DNA of 10,203 bases from JAAYCI01 sp964472465 (GTDB lineage: Bacteria > Bacillota > Clostridia > Oscillospirales > Ruminococcaceae): contig CAYYLW010000096.1 of assembly GCA_964472465.1 (NCBI GenBank), positions 1 through 10,203 of the forward strand, in the 5' to 3' direction. Under the pieces are notes generated by a model. That model saw nothing but the letters and a program-made list of their open reading frames with translations, had not been told where the DNA came from and searched no databases. The translations under genes were made by a program, and so were the position numbers. How positions within the stretch are numbered: position 1 is the first letter of the stretch; the number at the start of each line of letters is the position of its first letter. Positions 5,669-10,203 of the stretch are shown one piece after another.

Positions 5669-5795
5669 CTGTATCATACAAGGTCAGAGAGTGCTTTTTA
5701 ACGCTGGGGTGTGTGGGACGCACCAGAAAATTTTGTGGGGTAGTGGTGCCCCGTCCAGGCTATGGCCATCCTGTGTATGTGCTTGGGCCGCCGGG

Positions 5796-6419
5796 TCACA
5801 TCGCGTCTTGGGCCTTTTGCACATCGGTGATGAACTGCTGCCAGGCGGTTTCGTTTTGCACATAGTACACAGGGCATTGCTTGCCGGTCACATCATAGTG
5901 GCGTATCACGTCGCTGCCGGCCAGCCCATAGCTTTGGCATAGCCATGCGGTAAGCTGCACCAGTGACTGATAGGTGGGCGCACTGAACTGGCCGCCCTCG
6001 TCGGGGTGGCATACCTCAATGGACAGCGTGTCCCCATTGCGCCAGTTGCTGGCGGAAGATTTTTCGTCCAAAGGCACACACTGAATCACCTCGCCCTCAA
6101 GGCCCACCACGAAGTGGGAGCTTACATCGGAGACGGGGTTTTCGTAGTAGTCTCGGTTTTGCTGGGCGGTGGAGCCGGGGTTGCCAACATAGTGAATCAC
6201 AATATTTTTTATACCGCTCAGTTTTTCTCCCCGGCGAGAAACGCCGTCCACGGGGATGATTTGTACATCCACATAGGAGGGCACGGCCAAGTCTTTCACA
6301 GGTTTTGAAAAGAATAGCCGGAAAATCCCAAAGCCCAGTAGGGCGATAAGCAAAATGGCCAGGGGTAAAACGAAAAACCCCAGCCATTTTTGCCGTTTTG
6401 GTGCGGTAGGGCTTGCCAT
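5796..6419 (-). CDS. Membrane-anchored N-acetylmuramoyl-L-alanine amidase (Amidase_2/PGRP fold)
   Basis: This 207-residue protein has a short basic N-terminus (KRQK, 8-11), one membrane segment at about 12-37 and an extracellular Amidase_2 domain at about 50-195. The zinc ligands of the fold are present: H76 (NIVIHYVGN), H174 (DVIRHYDVTGK) and C182 (KQCP), with K180 at the position of the catalytic lysine of T7 lysozyme. SSHFVVGLEGEVIQCVP (100-116) and SIEVCHPD (133-140) are typical of the family. Such enzymes cleave the amide bond between N-acetylmuramic acid and L-alanine in peptidoglycan. No cleavage site follows the hydrophobic segment, so it looks like a signal anchor. No separate cell-wall-binding repeats are present. 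The ATG at 6419 has AGAGG (6428-6432) eight bases upstream. It lies 51 bases after the GlsB-like gene, probably in one transcript. Confidence 0.92.
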   Translation of the reverse strand: MASPTAPKRQKWLGFFVLPLAILLIALLGFGIFRLFFSKPVKDLAVPSYVDVQIIPVDGVSRRGEKLSGIKNIVIHYVGNPGSTAQQNRDYYENPVSDVSSHFVVGLEGEVIQCVPLDEKSSASNWRNGDTLSIEVCHPDEGGQFSAPTYQSLVQLTAWLCQSYGLAGSDVIRHYDVTGKQCPVYYVQNETAWQQFITDVQKAQDAM

Positions 6420-6470
6420 GTTAGTTTCCTCTAGGTGTATGGGGCCATGTGTTTTGGGCGGAATGCGAAT

Positions 6471-6716
6471 TTATTTGCGCAGTTTTTTTGCCACCCAAAG
6501 GAACAGGGCCGAGCCCAGCAGCGCCACCAGTAAGCTCCACAAGTTTAGGCCGCTTACACCCCGCCCGCCCAAAAGGCTAACCAGAAAACCGCCCACAAAA
6601 GCGCCAATTACGCCCACGATAATATTGGTGAGCAGGCCCATTTTCCCGGTGTTCATAAATTTACCGGCCAGCCACCCGGCCAGCGCCCCCAGAATAATCC
6701 ATGAAAAGAATCCCAT
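6471..6716 (-). CDS. GlsB/YeaQ/YmgE-family (transglycosylase-associated) small membrane protein
   Basis: This 81-residue very hydrophobic protein has three predicted membrane helices at about 4-20, 28-50 and 56-75, with the glycine-rich pattern of the family (ILGALAGWLAGKF, NIIVGVIGAFVGGFLVSLLGG). The basic C-terminus is KKLRK. Members are often induced by stress, but the molecular role is not known; the transglycosylase-associated name is historical and does not imply activity. The ATG at 6716 is chosen because AAGGTGG (6724-6730) lies seven bases upstream. An in-frame ATG at 6782 would add 22 polar residues with no ribosome binding site. It is probably cotranscribed with the downstream amidase. 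I found no convincing sigma-A promoter just upstream. Confidence 0.88.
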   Translation of the reverse strand: MGFFSWIILGALAGWLAGKFMNTGKMGLLTNIIVGVIGAFVGGFLVSLLGGRGVSGLNLWSLLVALLGSALFLWVAKKLRK

Positions 6717-6797
6717 GTTCGTTCCACCTTTCTTTCGTTCTTCTCTGGCAATAGTACGAGGCAGGGCACCGGGATTCTTCAAAAGACATTATCACAA

Positions 6798-6974
6798 TCA
6801 TGCCTGGCCGAGGAGGGAGAGAAAGAGCAGGATACAGAGAAGCAAAAACCCCGAACCCACCGCCGTGAGAAGGCGGCGAAGGGACACAGCACGGCCGAGC
6901 CGAGCCGTCCACTCGCCACCCAGCACAAGCACCACCCCTAAGATGCCGCATACAAACGCCGCCACATAAAACAC
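6798..6974 (-). CDS. Predicted small two-helix membrane protein, function unknown
   Basis: A 58-codon open frame on the minus strand, with no ATG and a GTG start, fills the gap between metH and the GlsB-like gene. It reads as two hydrophobic segments at about residues 3-19 and 39-56, separated by a basic loop with ARLGRAVSLRR. The second helix, GFLLLCILLFLSLLG, ends just before the TGA. Arginine codons are CGG, CGT and CGC, and the third positions are GC-rich like the neighbours. GAGG lies six bases before the GTG at 6974; the GTG at 6965 is an alternative that would give 55 residues. I recognise no family. Against it, the start codon overlaps the stem of the metH terminator, and GC-rich noncoding DNA can give hydrophobic frames by chance. 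Confidence 0.5.
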   Translation of the reverse strand: MFYVAAFVCGILGVVLVLGGEWTARLGRAVSLRRLLTAVGSGFLLLCILLFLSLLGQA

Positions 6975-7004
6975 CCCCGCCTCATCCTAGCAGAGGCGGG
7001 GGTG
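6972..7004 (-). terminator. Terminator of the methionine operon
   Basis: A 12-bp GC-rich stem pairs 6972-6983 with 6993-7004 around a 9-base loop (CCCCCGCCTC and complement). On the minus strand it is followed by TTTTATG, a short T-run. It lies 30 bases past the metH stop. Confidence 0.8.
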
Positions 7005-7034
7005 AAGCTTTGGCGAAATATGGCGAAACTTGTC

Positions 7035-9392
7035 TCAGCTCTCGTGTACCTTCTGCGCCGCTTCCACAGATTTGCGGGCGTCTTTTACGTAGAAATCCGC
7101 CCCGATGGACAGGGCAAAACTTTCGGTGAGCACGGCGCCGCCCACCATCACCTTGCAAGGGAGGCCCTCCTCCCGCAGTAGCTGGATGGTTTTTTCCATG
7201 GCGGGCAGGGTGGTGGTCATCAGCGCAGAGAGGCCCACAAGCCGGGCCCCGCTTTGGCGCACGGCTTGCACCACAGTGGCGGGGGGCACATCCCGGCCCA
7301 GGTCTATCACGTGGAAGCCATAGTTTTCCAAAAGCGCTTTGGCAATGTTTTTGCCTATATCGTGCACGTCGCCCTGCACGGTGGCCACCACCACGGGCGG
7401 GCCCTCCTGCGCGGCGGCGCCGTATTGTGCGCGTATCACCTCAAAAGCGGCCTTGGCAGCCTCGGCGCTGGCCAGCAGCTGGGGCAAAAAAACACGCCCG
7501 GCTTCAAACCCTTGGCCCACCGCATCCAGGGCGGGCATCATCTCCTGTGCAATCAGGGCCATACCGTCCACACCGCTCTCCAAAAGGCGGCGGGCCTCGG
7601 CGGCGGCCTCCCCGCGCAGGCCGGTTTCGATGGCGCTTTGTAGGCCCACAGGCCCCGTTTTTTGTGGGATGGGGGCGGCGTCTGCCGCCGGGAAACGTGC
7701 GATAAAACGCTTTGAATCAGGGTCTTGCCCCACCAGAAGCTCGTAGGCGGCAATGGCGTCCATCATGTCGGCGCTGCTGGGGTTCAAAATGGGCAGGTCC
7801 AGCCCGGCCCACAGCGCCAGCAGCAGAAAGCTACGGTTCACCAGCGCGCGGTTTGGCAGGCCAAAACTCACGTTGCTCACACCTAGCAAGGTTTTTAGCC
7901 CCAGGCGTTCTTTTACCAGGCGTGTGGCCTGCAACGTGGCTTCGGGGGTGGCCCCGCCGGCGCTGGCCGCCAGGGTGAGGCAGTCAATGTACACATCCTG
8001 GCGGGGAATGCCCAGGCGGAGCGCTTCGTTTAGGATGTTTTCGGCGATGGAAAAACGCTCTTCGGCGGTTTCGGGAATGCCGTTCTCGTCCATGGCCAGG
8101 CCTATCACCGCGGCGCCATAGCGTTTACACAGTGGCAACACGGCCTGCAATTTTTCCTTTTCCCCGCTGGTGGAGTTCACCAGCGGTTTGCCGGTATACA
8201 CCCGCAAAGCGGCCGCCAGGGCGGCTGGGTTGGCGCTGTCCAGCACCAGGGGCAAGTTGCTCACGGCCTGTACGGCTTTCACCGCCTTGGGCATCAGGTC
8301 CACTTCATCCACGCCGGGCGCCCCCACGTTCACGTCCAGCACCATGGCCCCGGCTTTTTCCTGCTCGGCGGCCAGGCTTTGCAGGTAGCCCAAATCGCCG
8401 CTGCGCAGGGCCTCTTGCAGGCGCTTTTTGCCCGTGGGGTTAATGCGCTCTCCCACAGGGCGCACACCGTCCACCACCACCACACGGGTGCCGCTGCACA
8501 GAACGCTCTGCTGGGTGCGTGCGGGTGTGACGGGGCATTGGTTTTTCAGCGCTGTGGCCAGTGCGGCAATGTACTCCGGCGTGGTGCCACAGCAGCCGCC
8601 CAGCGCCTGTACGCCAATCTCGGCAAAACCCATGGCCTCATGGCAGAAGCCGGCGGCATCCAGGGTATAGCCCAGGCCGGAGGGGTCTGGCAGGCCGGCA
8701 TTGGGTTTTATGAATACAGGCACACTGCTGGCTTGGCACAGACGTTTTGCCAGCGGCAGAATAGCCGCCGGCCCCAGCGAGCAATTGATGCCCAGCGCAT
8801 CCGCCCCCAGTGGGGCGAGGCAGGCCGCCATGGCCTCCACCGGGGTGCCGGCAAAGGTGCGCCCGTTCTCTTCAAAACTCATGGACACCATCACGGGAAG
8901 CCGGCAGTTTTCCTTGGCCGCCAGCAGGGCGGCCTTTGTCTCGGAGAGGTCGGTCATGGTCTCGATAGCAATTAAGTCTGCCCCTGCGGCGGCGCCCGCC
9001 TGTACCATTTCGGCAAACAGGGCGTAGGCTTCCTCCACAGTGAGAGTACCCACCGGTTCCAGAAGTTCCCCCAGGGGGCCCACGTCCAGTGCAACGCGCG
9101 CCGCCGTGCCCTGGCAGGCCTGCTTTGCACAGGCAATGGCCTTTTGCACCACTTCGGCCACGGCCAGGCCGCTGCCCTCTAGCTTTTTGGCGTTGGCGCC
9201 AAAGGTGTTGGCATACACAATCTCGGCCCCGGCCTCCACATAGGCGCGGTGAATCTCCACCAGGGTTTGGGGGGCGGAAAACAGCAGTTCTTCCGGGCGG
9301 GCGCCAGCGGCCAGCCCCGCCTTTTGCAGCATGGTGCCCATGGCCCCATCCAGCAGGGTGAAGCGGTCTTTTTTAAATATGGGGTTTTCCAC
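7035..9392 (-). CDS. metH: Cobalamin-dependent methionine synthase, three-domain form lacking the activation domain
   Basis: This 785-residue cytosolic enzyme transfers a methyl group from methyltetrahydrofolate to homocysteine through cobalamin. The homocysteine domain (about 8-290) has the zinc cysteines C204 (GINCS) and C267, C268 (GGCCG). The pterin domain (about 300-555) shows GERINPTGKK (314-323), LDVNVGAPG (352-360) and NSTSGE (406-411). The cap helices (about 580-660) and cobalamin domain (about 665-785) carry DVHDIG (675-680) with the cobalt-coordinating H677, LSALMTTT (721-728) and GGAV (751-754). E. coli MetH has about 1,227 residues; the missing C-terminal activation domain is encoded by the gene immediately upstream. 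The GTG at 9392 is preferred because AGGAGG (9402-9407) is nine bases upstream. An upstream GTG at 9419 would contain that site inside the coding region. It overlaps the upstream gene by 20 bases. Confidence 0.96.
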   Translation of the reverse strand: MENPIFKKDRFTLLDGAMGTMLQKAGLAAGARPEELLFSAPQTLVEIHRAYVEAGAEIVYANTFGANAKKLEGSGLAVAEVVQKAIACAKQACQGTAARVALDVGPLGELLEPVGTLTVEEAYALFAEMVQAGAAAGADLIAIETMTDLSETKAALLAAKENCRLPVMVSMSFEENGRTFAGTPVEAMAACLAPLGADALGINCSLGPAAILPLAKRLCQASSVPVFIKPNAGLPDPSGLGYTLDAAGFCHEAMGFAEIGVQALGGCCGTTPEYIAALATALKNQCPVTPARTQQSVLCSGTRVVVVDGVRPVGERINPTGKKRLQEALRSGDLGYLQSLAAEQEKAGAMVLDVNVGAPGVDEVDLMPKAVKAVQAVSNLPLVLDSANPAALAAALRVYTGKPLVNSTSGEKEKLQAVLPLCKRYGAAVIGLAMDENGIPETAEERFSIAENILNEALRLGIPRQDVYIDCLTLAASAGGATPEATLQATRLVKERLGLKTLLGVSNVSFGLPNRALVNRSFLLLALWAGLDLPILNPSSADMMDAIAAYELLVGQDPDSKRFIARFPAADAAPIPQKTGPVGLQSAIETGLRGEAAAEARRLLESGVDGMALIAQEMMPALDAVGQGFEAGRVFLPQLLASAEAAKAAFEVIRAQYGAAAQEGPPVVVATVQGDVHDIGKNIAKALLENYGFHVIDLGRDVPPATVVQAVRQSGARLVGLSALMTTTLPAMEKTIQLLREEGLPCKVMVGGAVLTESFALSIGADFYVKDARKSVEAAQKVHES

Positions 9393-10062
9393 AGAAATCC
9401 CCCTCCTTCCTTTTTTCACACTTTTCGTACAACAGGCAGTTTTGGCAGCCGGCCAAGCGGCCTGTTACCGGGCGGGCGGCCACGCCCAGCACCGCCGTGA
9501 TGCTTTTGCGGGGCAAGAGAATGCCGCTGGCGCTTACCGAAAGGCCTATGGCGCGTGGGGCGTCCAGCAGGCGGATGAGGTCTTTTTGGAAAGAGATGGG
9601 GAAATTGCCATATCCCGGGGAAAAACGCCCCGTGAGAAATTCCCCCCCGGCCTCGGTGGTTTTGCGCAGGGCCTCCTCTTGCAAGTCTGCTTGCCACTCA
9701 ATATAGGCGGAAGCACAGGCGTCCAGTAGCACAGCCTGCTGCATATCCAGCGCCTCTGCGGTGCGAATGGCCGACTCTGCCCCCTGGCCCAGCGTAACGG
9801 CCGTGAGGTACACGGCGCCGCAGGTGCTGAGGTGGGCGGCTATATCGCTGCCCGCCAGTTCTGGGCCGCTGGGCCCAAGGCGCAGCGGCTCTGGCGAGAG
9901 GGTGAAACGGCGGGCCGTGGCACGCGGGGTGCTGGCCTGCACAATAGCGCTGGCGGCATTGTACAAAAGGCTGGCGGTCTGTTCGTCTGGTTGGGCGCTG
10001 CGGTAGCCCAGGTAGGCCAAGGCCTCGCGCTGGATGTAAGCAAGTAGAGCAGGGGAGGGCAT
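9373..10062 (-). CDS. Stand-alone vitamin B12-dependent methionine synthase activation-domain protein
   Basis: This 229-residue protein matches the MetH reactivation domain (Met_synt_B12), normally the fourth domain of MetH. It would bind S-adenosylmethionine and present it, with an electron donor, to the inactive cob(II)alamin form of MetH. RFSPGYGNFP (146-155) corresponds to the SAM-contacting RxxxGY motif of E. coli MetH, and SVSASGILLPRKSITAVLGV (175-194) is typical of the Clostridia variants. A C-terminal tail has C206, C209, C215 and C224, absent from the E. coli domain. The ATG at 10062 has AAAGAGGT upstream with eight-base spacing; the ATG at 10107 lies in the leader. The last 20 bases overlap metH, so the pair is translationally coupled. 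The electron donor protein is not encoded here. Confidence 0.88.
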   Translation of the reverse strand: MPSPALLAYIQREALAYLGYRSAQPDEQTASLLYNAASAIVQASTPRATARRFTLSPEPLRLGPSGPELAGSDIAAHLSTCGAVYLTAVTLGQGAESAIRTAEALDMQQAVLLDACASAYIEWQADLQEEALRKTTEAGGEFLTGRFSPGYGNFPISFQKDLIRLLDAPRAIGLSVSASGILLPRKSITAVLGVAARPVTGRLAGCQNCLLYEKCEKRKEGDFCGKPHI

Positions 10063-10159
10063 AGGCGGGTACCTCTTTAAAATAAACTTGGCAAATCCAC
10101 ACCACAACCCGCGGAAAAGCGGGCGGCGGGCCGGGCGGTGAGATGCCGCGGCGACTAAT

Positions 10160-10188
10160 AGTATACCCCCTAAGGCGGTGGCTGTAAA
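10160..10188 (-). promoter_or_regulatory. Promoter of the metH operon
   Basis: On the minus strand TTTACA (10183-10188), a 17-base spacer and TATACT (10160-10165) form a strong sigma-A-type promoter with a start near 10153. The leader of about 90 bases contains a 5-bp hairpin (10108-10112 with 10119-10123) and two CCGCGG elements (10109-10114 and 10146-10151). I recognise no SAM or cobalamin riboswitch consensus in it. Confidence 0.75.
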
Positions 10189-10203
10189 GAAAATTTGCAG
10201 TTC

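Noticed and set aside
6717..6782. Upstream in-frame ATG extending the GlsB-like protein by 22 residues
   Set aside because: The extension is polar, unlike family N-termini, and its own codons contain the AAGGTGG ribosome binding site that serves the ATG at 6716.
8379..8975. Plus-strand frame of 198 codons inside metH
   Set aside because: It is antisense to a well-conserved part of metH in GC-rich DNA, where long shadow frames are common; composition is His/Gln/Gly-rich with no recognisable domain.
10063..10153. SAM or cobalamin riboswitch upstream of the metH operon
   Set aside because: The leader is too short for a cobalamin riboswitch, and I could not find the B12 box or the SAM-I core motifs. 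It is kept only as an unexplained structured leader.

Overview
The window looks like chromosomal DNA from a GC-rich member of the Clostridia, probably a gut-type Oscillospirales relative. The evidence is strong AGGAGG-type ribosome binding sites, TTGACA/TATAAT-type promoters, GTG starts, and protein variants that are common in that group: a DtxR regulator with a KSGEEYLETILMLK start, a MetH without its C-terminal activation domain, and a QGG-type PaaI thioesterase. The taxonomic call is an inference from these traits. No mobile elements, CRISPR arrays or phage genes are visible. No gene-free stretch exceeds about 220 bases.

Layout. (1) Positions 1-53 hold the 5' part of a tRNA-Leu(TAA) gene on the minus strand, with its promoter at 97-126. 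(2) A membrane-anchored YdcF/SanA-type protein (200-991, +) converges on an Frm2-type nitroreductase (1061-1657, -) across a shared hairpin terminator. (3) A metal-efflux module follows: a free-standing CxxC metal-binding protein (1861-2076, +) and a Zn/Cd-type P1B ATPase (2107-3969, +), behind a strong promoter with an AT-rich dyad over the transcription start. (4) Convergent to it is a two-gene regulator operon on the minus strand: a DtxR-family repressor with a polylysine tail (4555-5019), then an ArsR-family repressor (4186-4551). (5) A PaaI-like thioesterase (5219-5626, +) diverges from that operon. (6) A minus-strand envelope group contains a membrane-anchored PGRP/Amidase_2 protein (5796-6419), a GlsB/YeaQ-type small membrane protein (6471-6716) and a previously uncalled 58-residue two-helix membrane ORF (6798-6974). 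(7) A two-gene methionine operon on the minus strand encodes a stand-alone MetH activation-domain protein (9373-10062) overlapping cobalamin-dependent methionine synthase (7035-9392).

How the genes work together. The metal-binding protein probably hands Zn(II) or a similar divalent ion to the ATPase for export. The nearby ArsR protein is the natural candidate to repress that promoter and release when the metal is in excess. The DtxR partner suggests that the same transcript also senses iron or manganese. In the methionine operon, the activation-domain protein should reductively remethylate the inactive cob(II)alamin form of MetH. In a single-chain MetH such as that of E. coli, the fourth domain does this.

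The region is mostly ordinary core genome. The points most worth a second look are the polylysine DtxR tail, which doubles as the arsR ribosome binding site and lies in frame with arsR; the overlooked two-helix ORF; the cysteine-rich tail of the MetH activator; and the two-register dyad at the efflux promoter.
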